A stretch of 64,000 bases of DNA from Przewalskia tangutica (lineage: Eukaryota; Streptophyta; Magnoliopsida; Solanales; Solanaceae), in contig JAQGDG010000036.1 of assembly GCA_029844215.1 (NCBI GenBank), positions 868,001 to 932,000 on the forward strand. Direction: 5' to 3'. Positions 36,096 to 48,011 of the stretch are shown here, in pieces. A model generated the notes under the pieces. The model was not told the origin of the DNA. It saw only the letters and a program-made list of their open reading frames with translations, and did not search any database. Numbering within the stretch: the first letter of the stretch is position 1; each line of letters opens with the position of its first letter. Made by a program: the position numbers and the translations under genes.

Positions 36096-36462
36096 TGAGC
36101 TCTTATAATTCCATAGGAGTTAGAGAAGTTTCTCACTAAGAAAACGCTCTCAACGTTTCCCTTAGTTGCTCAGGTTTCTTCCTCTTCCACCCTTAGTTTT
36201 TCGTTTGACTCATTATGGTTTGATTGTTATTGTCCACAATATGAAAAAGTCTAAACGTTACACACGTTAGCAATGATTCGGGAGGTTCAGCGGTTCGGCT
36301 AAAGCTAGAACAAAGAAGAAAAAAAGAATGGCGATAGTCAACAATTGAGGAATATCTTATTAAGCGATCTCGGTTTCTACGTGTTGGTTCATATTACTCC
36401 GGACTCGCTTTCCTTTAGAAAATGTAGTAGATGATTCTATGCTACAAAGGATACATGAATAG

Positions 36463-37188
36463 GGCAAAAATATCGAAATTGAAAGCTTGGATATTAGTGA
36501 GTTTGAAGCGAGAACTTCGGCGGGACCATTGACGCCTAATGCTACTATGGTGGTCGATCATTCCACGGGCAATTTGTTGGTAAAGCGGTTCATTTCGGAA
36601 GAACTAGGCAGTCACTCGGCGTTAGTACCCGACACTACACGGAAATTCTCGAGGTTTCTTAGGAAAAGGGTTGAAATCGCGGACATTGCAATTGGTGAAG
36701 CGAGACACGATGGCATTCTCGGGTCTAAACCGGTCGGCGTGGGTCAAAGCGTTCTTGGCGGGTCGTCGAGGGTTCATGGGTCAAGAGTAATCATGTCTTG
36801 TTTGATTCGTCGGTTGAAAGCATTGATGGTACTTCTATCCCCGAAGTTCAACGCGGATGTCAAGAGAGCAAACTTCAATGCCCGAAACGATGGGACTACT
36901 TCCTATTACGGGTGGTCTTGGGTCGGAAGGCTAAGGCGGGTCACGAGGATAACAATGATACTAGGAATATGCACTCATGCAGGATCAAGATCAGATGTGG
37001 AATACGAAGGGGTTTCTAGCCCCAAGGTTTCGAACGTCATAATTGAAGGAGCCGAGGCGTCAAAATTTAATGCCGCGGGTATCAAGTTTACACTCCCAAC
37101 TTCGGGCCTTAATGATGGTCTGATTTTCAAGTTTACACTCCCAACTTCACTCCCTTCTACCCTTCCTCCGCTATACCTCAGATATACC
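36463..37188 (+). pseudogene. LINE ORF1, N-terminal part
   Basis: An open frame follows a TAG at 36460-36462 and runs into element G. It reads IESLDISEFEARTSAGPLTP and on through MVVDHSTGNLLVKRF. There is no in-frame ATG at the start (the first in-frame Met is at NATM), so the true start may be hidden by an indel. I recognise no domain here; plant L1 ORF1 N-termini are variable. Near 37085-37150 the stretch KFTLPTS occurs twice, from a short direct repeat. The insertion target ATACC (37184-37188) is where G cuts ORF1; coding resumes at 46628. Confidence 0.6.
37184..37188. repeat. Target-site duplication of G, left
   Basis: ATACC, matching 46628-46632. Confidence 0.8.
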
Positions 37189-40100
37189 GTCGACCGGCGG
37201 GCGTGGTGGTGCCTACCGGGCACCCTGGTGACACAACATCGAGTAATCAGCGAACATAAAACAACAACATGAGATAACGAAATATAAAACAATAATCAGT
37301 GAAACTTGCCTTCGGCGTATATATAACCATCAACTCTTTTACAAATGAGCGACAATCCTTTTTACCAACCACACTAGCGATTTCTCTGGACCTAAGAATG
37401 ATCGACCCAATGGCGGGACAGTGGCCCGCCAAACCCGAATGTAAACACTTACTGACGGGGACTATACGTGATAAGCCTCGGAGAAAGCGGAGCTTCCCAA
37501 ACGTCAAGCGTGACCGGAGCTAGGATCGGCGGCGATGTACCTCAACTGCGGCATGAACGCACCGGGCGAGGTCGATCTGGCAGTGCAGAATATGTGAAAC
37601 TAAAAATAAATCAGTAAATGAAATCATAGTAGTCTATACAAAGCGGGAGACATGTATGATAACAAACTACGATTCACCATAAATAAGCGATCATGTCAAG
37701 TCGGGGACTCGCTTTCAAGTCATCACTCGATTTAACAATGGGTCTCACGCCACAACATCAATCGTGCCGTGGAATACCTTCCTCACCGCCGGCGGTTATG
37801 ATATCTGGCACGAGAATACATATGAACACCGTGTCCCACGTGTCTAATAAAGCATGCGAGGTAAGTGCGAAGGCATAGCCGACTACTAACACCAGCGATA
37901 CCAACAAGGTCATAAAGCGTATCATAAGATCTGTCTGTACCGTCACATGATCAAAGCGGCCACTTACCGCGATATCTAATGTGCGCGTCTAGTCTCGAAC
38001 TTCCGCAACTCGCGTAGGCCAATCTCATCGGCCGCATGAGGTATTCCCGCGTCGAGGGTAGCTACTCCGGCGTCGTCTGGACTTTCGAGTCGCATGGCGC
38101 GAGGCCGCGTGCCCGTAAAGGACGCACGCTAACACGGAACTCGTAGCTCGCGCAGGCCCCGGGACCCGCGTGAGGTATTCTCGAATCATGGTCCCGGCGC
38201 TTTGAGTCTACCCGCATCGGAGGCGACTTAACCCGGAATCATCTCGAGATGAATGCCACAATACTATCATAACGATTGATAGTTAATAAGCACAATCAAG
38301 GGAAACCCCCTTACACAAACATCACAAGATACTAACACACGTAGCATCCTAACACGTTTACTTATCAAAGCAACAAGAAAGTATTACAAGGCTATCACAA
38401 ACCAATACAATCAAGTTATTCACACAAGGTACTTTCTACTAACAAGTTCTGCATCTATCCCCAAAGTACTTCACACATTAAAATCAAAAAAAAGATCTGT
38501 TTCTTTCACATAAGTCACCTGATACGTAGTATAAAATAGAGTATTGTCCTTTTAAGAAAACCAAAACTCTTACCTTTGTAAAATCAAGTAACAACATTAT
38601 TTTCCAAGCGTCCAAGTTTGCCTAATTTCAAATGTTCACGTTTCTTATTTTAGAAAGGTTTAAGTAGTTCATAGTCTTATTCATTTAAGAATATAATTCT
38701 CTTTTAAACAATCGAGAAACACAAGCCTTATATGTGAGTAGGATATTCTTGTTTATAACAATCTTATTACGACCGTGATCTAGAAATATCATTTTGTCTC
38801 ATCTTAGCTTACATGCAGATGGAAGTTTCTCTTGGTTTTAATAATACTTAATTATTCAAAACATTTCCTTTTATCAACGCGGTGGTTTGTCGATACACAT
38901 TCTGATTTCAAATCGAGAAAGCATTCTTAAGTAATTATACCTAACTTCCCATAAAGCTAGTATAACTCTTAAGTTTTCAAACACAGTATTACTTCTCCTT
39001 TCAAAATGATTCAAAATCTTTTGAAATACTTCAAGTTCTTTCTTATCATATAACAAGCGATTATAGTTCAAATCGATTACCTTTTAAAAACCACATGTAT
39101 TTTCTTACTAACATAAAGTGTTATAACCAACTTCCCATAAAGCGTTATAACACTTTATGTTTTAAACCACTCAAACACATTTAGCACGTATGCGTCTGAG
39201 TCTACATAGTTCACATATCATGCTAGAAGAGATAGGAAGAGGTTCGTACCTCGCGACAGTATCGACTCATGGCAAAGCGCTCAAGTACTTCCAACGTCGG
39301 CTACCCCTTAAGCCACGTGGATCGCGCCACACGTGATACATCAACCTATAAGGCCACAGCGCTTATTAACATTTAGATCTCGTCGTAGAACATTCTACCG
39401 AAATTCGCGCACCTCCCCGCAAGCGTAAACCTCCTCGCCGATCGAAAGGCTGCCAAGCCAACCGGGGGTTATACATCTAACCACTAGCAGTGCAATTCTA
39501 CTCGCGATACTACACAAGTCTCTTTAATGTCTGATCCTATGTAATTCTGATTCGATTCTTCGAGCTTAAGTCGAGACATTACCACAAGCTATGTTGATTA
39601 TATATATATAGTATACTTTAACTATATATTCCTGACATGTAATATCCAATTACAAAGGGGACAAGATAGTTACCTCGATAAGCCCATAATTATCCGAGTT
39701 TAATGTCGATCCTTAGCAAAGTTTTAGCTCGACTCAGGCGCTCCACCCGCTCTAAACCACCCTTAGAAGTTCTAACCAACACACAATACTCCAACGGACT
39801 ATGGAGATTTTCCTAGGGTTTCGGTTTTGTATTGACGGAAGTATAATAGTATTTTACGGGCTTTTGTATAAGTGTAACCTTGGGAATACTACAAGGTATT
39901 TGGGCAAGGTATTTGGACATTATAACAATACTAGGAGAGTATTTCTATACCATGACAAGGGTATTATCTGAAAACAACCTAGGCTAGGGGTACCCATTTA
40001 TAGCAACTCTAGGAGGGGGCACTACTCTCGGCTAGCACCCCTAGAGGGGTGCTCTCCACCTGAGGGAGGCCGCGGCGAACTTCAACACAGGGAGGAGGAT

Positions 40101-40833
40101 TTTACACTTAGAAACATTTAGGAATGGATGAAGAATTCATCAAAGGGAGAGGGTATTTATAGCATGAGCAAGGCCAACCAATGGCCAAGATTGAGCCAAG
40201 TGCTACACAAGTGTAGGGCAAGATATGCCCAAGTGCCCACTAGTCCTACTCCTTAAAACCCTCACAAAATATCTACCAAAATATCTACCACTTGGCGTCC
40301 CATTTCGTCCAATCAGCCCGCGCCCGCTGATGAGAGGGTGCCAAGTGCGCCCTCGTTGGTCCAAAATGTTCCGTCTCTCGGAAAAATCCATAAAAATGAG
40401 AAAAGACATAGCGGAATTTTCCTTCGCAAGTTATGTAAAGCGTTTAGTCGAAAAACGACTCTAACAGGGTGTTGTGCACAAATGCCATTCGGCGAGCCAC
40501 TGGCGGGGTGACACGTGTCACCTCCTGTTATTGGCCCAAAATAAAACATCTTAGAAAATATCCATAATGGCCAAAATCTAGAAAACAAAGTGGGCCCTAA
40601 AACCGTAAATTTCTCCGTGGGCCCACGTGACCATTTCGAAAATAAAATTCCATAATTCTCTAATATTCGGGAAGTCCGAATACCAAATCGGGAATCAATT
40701 CCCGTTAACGAACCTTTTTCCTTCACAAAACGGAAACTTTTAGTGGAAAAATCGCCTCTTTCTTCCTTTCCAATCTTTACATCGTATGCACGTCGTCGTC
40801 CTCGCATACATACCACGGGACTACGGTATAACA
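37189..40833 (-). repeat. Element G 3' LTR
   Basis: 3.65 kb, nearly identical to 42967-46627 except for short indels. GC-rich cassette about 37940-38215, conserved CATGATCTAG-like block near 38775, G-box palindrome GGTGACACGTGTCACC at 40507-40522, TATA box (reverse) at 40154-40161. No gene. Confidence 0.9.
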
Positions 40834-42344
40834 TTCTTCCCTCGCCGAAACATTCGTCGAATGTTCCTTCTAATCTCAAAAACAAGCGTCGCGAAGATAG
40901 TCTTCACTACTATACTTACGAAACAATCTGCCATACCCGCCACGTAAATACTGCGCAACATACTTATATCCAAGTCTCGAGGAAAACACCTCTATATCAC
41001 CACAAATACCTCTTCCGGGTCAAAATATACTTCCTTAGTCGCGATACCACTTTTGTCACTTTGTCGCGAGCCTTGCTCGGCGACCCGACAAATGGTGCCG
41101 CCGCTGCGATCGGAGGATCTCGTACACTCGAACTCTTACCACATTACGTCGGCCGGTTTCCAAAACTCGGTTACTATCTCTAACGTGGTCATCATTAACG
41201 GAACACTCTGGATGGATCTCGATACTTTCCCGATCATAACAATACGAAAGACCGAATCGCCTCTAAGTCGGACGGCAAAAGCTAACATATAGGCAACTGG
41301 CCTATTCTTCACATGAACTAAAAGGTCCCAGTAACTCGGCTAAGTTCCCTTTGTTTCAAAACTCGTCACACCTAACCGGTGGTACTTTCAAGAAGACCGA
41401 CCGTCGGCTGAACTCTAGCGTCGTCGCCGATTATCCATACGATTTCTCGAGTGCGAGAACTTCTGACAAGTTTGCACTATCCACGATCTGTGGAACAAGC
41501 TGAACCAACTAATCGAACCTTGCCAACATCGAACCAATCGGTGGCAACTTACACTTCCGCCCTACAAGGCTTCAAAGCGACATCCGAACACCGAAATGGT
41601 AGCTTAAACACTACCTCCACAGGAGACAACAATCCCACAACAATCCTCGAAATCGAACACCGGCCAGGCGAATGCGGTCTGAGACTTACGAGTTCTTAAC
41701 ACATGCCCGGCAAAACTTCGGAAACAAAAACAGTAGTACCACAGGCTCCGGCATCTGTCATAAGGTGAAGGTAGGCACCGTGCAACCTTACAACCTTTAC
41801 GATAACCCAACACGGTAGAGTAAAGCGGTCCCGAAGAACACGCGATGCTGCCCCATCGCCCGACCAGCGGTCGACGCATCCACGAACTCATCTGTTGGTT
41901 AACTAAACGGGCCTAACACCCTCGTGACCTACCACAAGGCGGGACCACCACAACCGACCCCACGTACTGCCGCGGGTTGACCGGCATAGCCTCGGCAGGC
42001 GGCGTTGCATGAAAACACTAGCTCCGAAGGAATAATTTCACAAATCATATTACGAAAACCTGGCGGTCTTCCTAGCTCGACTACCTTCTTTCAAATCACG
42101 CTACTCGGGGACTTATCCCACGAACATAGCTCACGTGCACTATGCACTCCTATAAAGGGTCAAACATAACACTACACCTTTCTCGAGATGGCCTTACCTC
42201 TAAGGTCTTTGCGTATAAAGCTCTAAGGCTCACACTTTCTCTATCCTCCAAAATCTTACTCGGTTAACCCACCATGATTTCTAATCACAACTAACACCTT
42301 CTGCTATCGAACATAGCACTTAAGGTATACTCGCGAAAGTTCCG
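40834..42344 (-). other. Pol-less internal region of G
   Basis: A polypurine tract (reverse TTCTTCCC, 40834-40841) and hairpin, then about 1.5 kb alignable with B 5690-7100 in reverse. No pol motif. Frames here, such as 41891-41604, have counterparts in B and H at the DNA level only. Confidence 0.65.
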
Positions 42345-42770
42345 AAGGACGCCGCTCTGGCCTCCTGTGTCCTTGGTTAACTTGCCGATCTCTACGTTTC
42401 TCGGCTGCTGCGCATGCCCGTACAGGCCATGCTCGAGCCTAACTGAAGGATTACTCTTGCATAACCTTCTCTTAGGTAGTCATCAAGACTCGCGAGACAT
42501 CGGTATACTCTCTGGTAGCCAGATCCATAGCTAGTAACAAGGTTGTCTCTTGCAATCTATATTCTCGGTTCGATGCGTGGGCGAAGGTTCCATATCATGG
42601 CGCGATAGGAGCTGCCGTCGCCATGCTTAAACTCTTTGGGGCTAGTGGCGTCGCGAAATCCCGAATGAAGCACTACCCTAGGTAATGATTTGGCTGTGCC
42701 CTCGCCACCTCCGAACTCTACTCGCGACTCCATTTGCGCGCCTCTGGGCGGGTTGCCTACGCGGAGGCAT
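42345..42770 (-). pseudogene. gag: Degenerate gag of element G
   Basis: ATG at 42770 (minus) opens MPPRRQPAQR, the expected basic Gag start, about 180 nt from the primer-binding site. In shifted frames it contains AMDLATREYTDVSRVLMTT (about 42540-42480), nearly the same as the segment in B and H. As in B, the central capsid and the zinc knuckle are missing. B and G therefore share an internally deleted gag that was copied after the deletion, not two independently decaying genes. Confidence 0.6.
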
Positions 42771-42950
42771 AACGATAAGGAAATAATTTCGTCGTAGGGT
42801 CGACTTACAACACGGCTACTAAGGCACGATCTCGAGTGAGAAGAATGAAACCAATCCTAAATATCCTATAGCCTCACGATTATTGGTGTGGTGCGCAACA
42901 GATAATCAAGACTCTCTTGGATACGATGCCAGACACTTTCAGAGATTAAG

Positions 42951-42962
42951 CGCTCGATACCA
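42951..42962 (-). other. Primer-binding site of G
   Basis: The minus strand reads TGGTATCGAGCG, the same one-base-deleted form as in B. Confidence 0.78.
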
Positions 42963-42966
42963 CTTT

Positions 42967-45900
42967 TGTCACGACCGGCGGGCGTGGTGGTGCCTTACCG
43001 GGCACCCTAGTGACACAACATCGTAGTGTCAGTGAACATAAAACAACAACGTGAGATAACGAAATATAAAACAATAATCAGAAAACTTGCCTTTCGGCAT
43101 ATATATAACCATCAACTCTTTTACAAATGAGCAGCAATCCTTTTTACCAACCACACGCCTGGCATTACTACGGACCTCTAGAATGATACGACCACATGAT
43201 GGCGGGACGGGGCCCGCCAAACCACGAATGTAAACACTTACTCTGACGGGGACTATACGTGATAAGCCTCGGAGAAGCGGAGCTTCCCAACGAGCTGTGA
43301 CCACGAGCTAGGATCAACGGCGATGTACCTCAACTGCGGCATGAGCGGCCCGAGGAGGTCGATCTGGCAGTACGAATATGTGAAACTAAAAATAAATCGT
43401 AAATGAAATCATAGTAGTCTATACAAAGCGGGAGACATGTATGATAGCGAACTACGATTCACCATAAATAGCGATCGTGTCAAGTCGGGGACTCACACCT
43501 CAAGTCATCACTCCCGATTTAACAATGGGTCTCACGCCCAACATCAATCGTGCGTGGAATACCTTCGCCATTTGCTGGCGGTTATGATATACAAGCACGA
43601 GGAATACATATGAACACGGGTCCCACGTGTCCTAATAAAGCGTGCGGGGTAAATGCGAAGGCATGGCCGACTACTAACACCACCAGTGCCAACAAGGTCA
43701 TAAAGCGTATCATAAGATCTGTCTGGGCCGTCACATGATCAAAGGCGGCCGCTTGCGCGGTATCTAATGTGCGCGTCTAGTCCTGGAACTTCGCGACTCG
43801 CGTAGCCAATCTCATCGGCCGCGTGAGGTATTCCCGCGTCGAGGGTAGCTACTCCGGCGTATCGCACCGACTTTCGAGTCGCGTAGCGCGAGACGCGTGC
43901 CCATAAAGGGCGCACACTAACACGGAACTCGTAGCTCCGCATAGGCCCCCGAGGACCCGCGTAGGTATTCTCGAATCATGGTCCCGGACCGCTGAGTCTA
44001 CCCGCGTCGGAGGCGACAACCGGAATCATCTCGAGATGAATGCCACAATACTATCATAACGATGATAGTTAATAAGCACAATCAAGAAACCCTTACACAA
44101 ACATCACAAGATACTAACACACGTAGCATCCTAACACGTTTACTTATCAAAGCAACAAGAAAGTATTACAAGGCTATCACAAACCAATACAATCAAGTTA
44201 TTCACACGTACTTTCTACTAACAAGTTCGGTCTATCCCCAAAGTACTTCACACATTAAAATCAAAAAAAGATCTGTTTCTTTCACATAAGTCACCTGATA
44301 CGTAGTATAAAATAGGTGATTTGTCCTTTTAAGAAAACCAAAACTCTTACCTTTGTAAAATCAAGTAACATTATTTTCCAAGCGTCCAAGTTTGCCTAAT
44401 TTCAAATGTTCACGTTTCTTATTTTAGAAAGGTTTAATAGTTCATAGTCTTATTCATTTAAGAATATAATTCTCTTTTAAACAATCGAGAAACACAAGCC
44501 TTATATGTGAGTAGGATATTCTTGTTTATAACAATCTTATTACAATGACCGTGATCTAGGAAATATCATTTTGTCTCATCTTAGCTTATGCGGATGGAAG
44601 TTTCTCTCTTGGTTTTAATAATACTTAATTATTCAAAACATTTCCTTTTATCAACGATTGCGATGGTTTGTCGATACACGTTCGATTTCCAAATCGCAAA
44701 GCATTCTTAAGTAGTTATACCTAACTTCCCATAAAGCTAGTATAACTCTTAAGTTTTCAAACACCAAGTATTACTTCTCCTTTCAAAATGATTCAAAATC
44801 TTTTGAAATACTTCAAGTTCTTTCTTATCATATAACAAGCGTTATAGTTCAAATCGATTACCTTTTAAAAACCACATGTATTTTCTTACTAACATAAATT
44901 TGTTATAACCAACTTCCATAAAGCGTTATAACACTTTATGTTTTAAACCACTCGAACACATTTAGCACGTATCGTCTGCGTACTACATAGTTCACACATA
45001 TCATGCTAGAAGAGATAGGAAGAGGTTCACATACCTGCGACGAGTATCGACTCATAGCAAAGCGCTCAATGTACTTCCAAGCGTCGGCTACCCCTTAAGC
45101 CACGTGGATCGCGCCACACGTAGTGATACATCAACCTATAAGGCCACAGCGCGCTTATTAACATTTAGATCTCGTCGTAGAACATTCTACAGAAAATTGC
45201 GGCACCTCCCCATGACAGCGTAAACCTCCTCTCAATCGGTAGGCTACGAAGCCAACGGGGGTTATACATCTAACCTAGCGGTACAATTCTACTCCACTTT
45301 ACTACTACAAGTCTCTTTGTAATACATCCTATGTAATTACGATTCGATTCTTCGAGCTTAAGTCGAGGACATTGCCACAGCTATGTTGATTATATATATA
45401 TAGTATACTTTAACTATATATTCCTCTGACATGTAATATCCAATTACAAAGAGGGACAAGATAGTTACCTCGATAAGCCCATAATTATCAGTTTAATGTC
45501 GATCCTTAGCAAAGTTTTAGCTCGACTCCGGCGCTCGACCACTCTAAACCACCCTTAGAAGTTCTAACCAAACACACACAATACTCCAATTTATGGAGAT
45601 TTTCCTAGGGTTTGGTTTTGTGGTGACGGAAGTATAATAGTATTTTCTGGCTTTTGTATAAGTGTAACCTTGGGAATACTACAAGGTATTTGGGCGAGTA
45701 TTTGGACATTATAACAATACTAGGAGAGTATTTCTATACCACAAAGGGGTATTATACGAAAACAACCTAGGCTAGTGGTACCCACTAGCAACTCTAGGAG
45801 GGGCACTACTCTCGGCTAGCACCCACTGAGGGGGTGCTCTCGACCTGAGGGAGGCCACTTGGCGAACTCAACACAAGGGAGGAGAGAGGATTTTACACTT

Positions 45901-46627
45901 AGAAACATTTAGGAATGGATGAAGAATTCATCAAAGGGAGAGGGTATTTATAGCACAAGCCAAGGCCAACCAATGGCGAGATTGAGCCAAGTGCTACACA
46001 AGTGTAGGGCGAGATATGCCCAAGTGCCCTAGTCCCTACTCCTTAAAACCCTCACAAAATATCTACCAAAATATCTACCACTTGACGTCCCCATTTCGTC
46101 AATCGCCCTTGCCCACTGATGAGAGGGTGCAGTCTGGCCCTCGTTGGTCCAAAATGTTAGTCTCTCGGAAAAATCCATAAAAATGAGAAAAGACATAGCG
46201 GAATTTTCCCTTCATGAAGTTATGTAAAGCGTTTAGTCGAAAACGACTCTAGCAAGGTGTTGTGCACAAATGCCATTCGCGAGCCACTGGCGGGGTGACA
46301 CGTGTCACCCTCCTATTGGCCCAAAATAAAACATCTTAGAAAATATCCATAATGGCCAAAATCTAGAAAACAAAGTGGGCCCGGCAAAGCAGTAAATTTC
46401 TCAGTGGGCCCAGCGTGACCATTTCGAAAATAAAATTCCATAATTCTCTAATATTCCAGAAGTCCGAATACCAAATCTGGGAATCAATTCCCGTTACGAA
46501 CCTTTTCCTTCACAAAAACCGGAAACTTTTCCGTGGAAAAATCGCCTCTTTCTTCCTTTCCAATCTTTCTATCGTATACTCGTACGTACGTCCTCGCATA
46601 CATACCCTGGGACTACGGGGTATAACA
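42967..46627 (-). repeat. Element G 5' LTR
   Basis: 3.66 kb. GC-rich cassette about 43740-44000, TATA box (reverse) at 45945-45952, full 18-bp G-box palindrome at 46293-46310. Ends GTATAACA at 46627, followed by the ATACC target copy. Confidence 0.9.
46293..46310. promoter_or_regulatory. Palindromic G-box in G 5' LTR
   Basis: GGGTGACACGTGTCACCC, identical to 1911-1928 and 7450-7467. Confidence 0.55.
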
Positions 46628-46632
46628 ATACC
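46628..46632. repeat. Target-site duplication of G, right
   Basis: ATACC, matching 37184-37188. Confidence 0.8.
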
Positions 46633-48011
46633 TCCCAATGATTTACACACTAATGCACCTTCTAAACCACATCATTTCCCTACCACGGCCACAACTCACA
46701 ACAATCTTCCCCCAAACCATGGCAAGGTCCTTCCTCAAAAAGACTTATCTTTGAGTCTTTGGGAACTAGGATTGAGGCAAAGGTATGAAGTTACAATTTA
46801 TTGAACAACAAGGAGGAAGTAAATATAGATCTTTGAGGATGAAGTTCCTTTCATAGAAACTTGGGGCTATTGCCTAATAGGTTGCTTAGGTCCTTTCGGG
46901 AAGAGAAGCGTGAATACGATTGTGAAAGGATGGGAGTTAAATGTCGTATTATACCATATGGCAAAGGTCGGACAGTGTTCAAATTCATGACGGAGGAAGA
47001 GCGCACTAATGTACTTCACGGAGGCCCTTATATGGTCTACGGAAAACCATGATGCTCAAGGCTATCAATAAAGGAGTTCTTATAACGGATGATTTGTTTA
47101 TGGACATTCCTATTTGGGTCACTTTCCGGACATTCCCCTTTCTATTTGGAGTGCAACGCCTTAGTAAGATTGCTTCACGTGTAGGAAAACCTCTTTACAG
47201 CGACCAATATACTAAGGAAAGGTCTAAAATGAACTATGCACGAGAGTTACAGTGGAAGTGGATGTTAGCGAGGAGCCGATAATGGATTTTGTCGTCAATC
47301 TCCCGATAACGAAAGTATACTCAAAGGGTAAACTATGAGAATTACCGGACTTTTGCTATCATTGTGCGGCTTTTGGACACAACCACTTGAAGTGTAGGAA
47401 GGCGAGGATGATGTCAACATTGAAGAAGCTCCAAAACATGCAATCGAGGTCCCCAACAACAAGGATGATTCTATTCATTTGAAGGTCAACAAAGTGCAGG
47501 TGGAACCAACCCTCCTCCCCCTCATCCACCAACTTCTCAACATCCCGTAGATGCTGATAACTTGATGGACATTGAAGAAAGCGTGCACACAACACCTCCC
47601 AGTACCGAAGCTTGGGAGAAGTATCACATGCGCGGGTCCTCGGTTTTAGGTCATTCGCCCACCATGTTTGCGGGATTCTCTAGCAAAGTCCTCACCGCCT
47701 AATTCTCACAATGGGAGTACACAACATGTTAGGATGAGGGTGAGTCAAAACATTCGATTACGAGATGCTTATGAACCCGCACCTTCATTGGATGAAGTTA
47801 CATTCAACGATTGCTACGGAAAAGGCTCACCAGGTCAAATGCGTTAACTTTGAGCGCTGGGAACATAGCTTGGCTGGTACACAAGTTATGGCTTCCAGCA
47901 ACAAAGATGATGGATGGCAGAGGTTTTGTCCAAAAGAATGGGCCAAAAGCGTTAGGAAGCGAAGCGACTAAGCGCGGAGGTGCTAATAAAACCTCCTTTG
48001 TTACCTTATGA
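46628..48011 (+). pseudogene. LINE ORF1, C-terminal part: DUF4283 and CCHC knuckle
   Basis: Nucleic-acid-binding ORF1 protein of a plant L1 LINE. After a Pro/Thr-rich lead (about 46630-46745) comes a clear DUF4283 region: TWGYCLIGCL near 46860, RTVFKFMTEEER near 46971, GGPYMVYGKP near 47021, then IPIWVTFRTFP, LSKIASRVGKPLYSDQ and MNYARELQ to about 47255. The family's VEVDVSEEP continues in the next frame. A complete CCHC knuckle, CYHCAAFGHNHLKC, lies at 47354-47395. The tail is low-complexity. Its last frame ends MDGRGFVQKNGPKALG... with TGA at 48009-48011, overlapping the ORF2 start. At least four frame breaks are visible. Confidence 0.82.

Larger units (their letters stand above)
37189..46627 (-). 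mobile_element. LTR retrotransposon G, inserted in LINE ORF1
   Basis: A complete 9.44-kb minus-strand element with ATACC on both sides. 3' LTR 37189-40833, internal 40834-42966, 5' LTR 42967-46627. The left terminus has lost bases (GTCGACCGG where the other LTR reads TGTCACGACCGG). The internal region has a degenerate gag start at 42770 and a tRNA-Met-type primer-binding site, but no pol. It is the deepest layer of the E > F > LINE > G nest and so among the most recent insertions. Confidence 0.9.

Noticed and set aside
37189..37272. The last 28 codons of the frame that starts near 36463
   Set aside because: They lie in the LTR of element G. The LINE ORF1 sequence stops at the ATACC target site.
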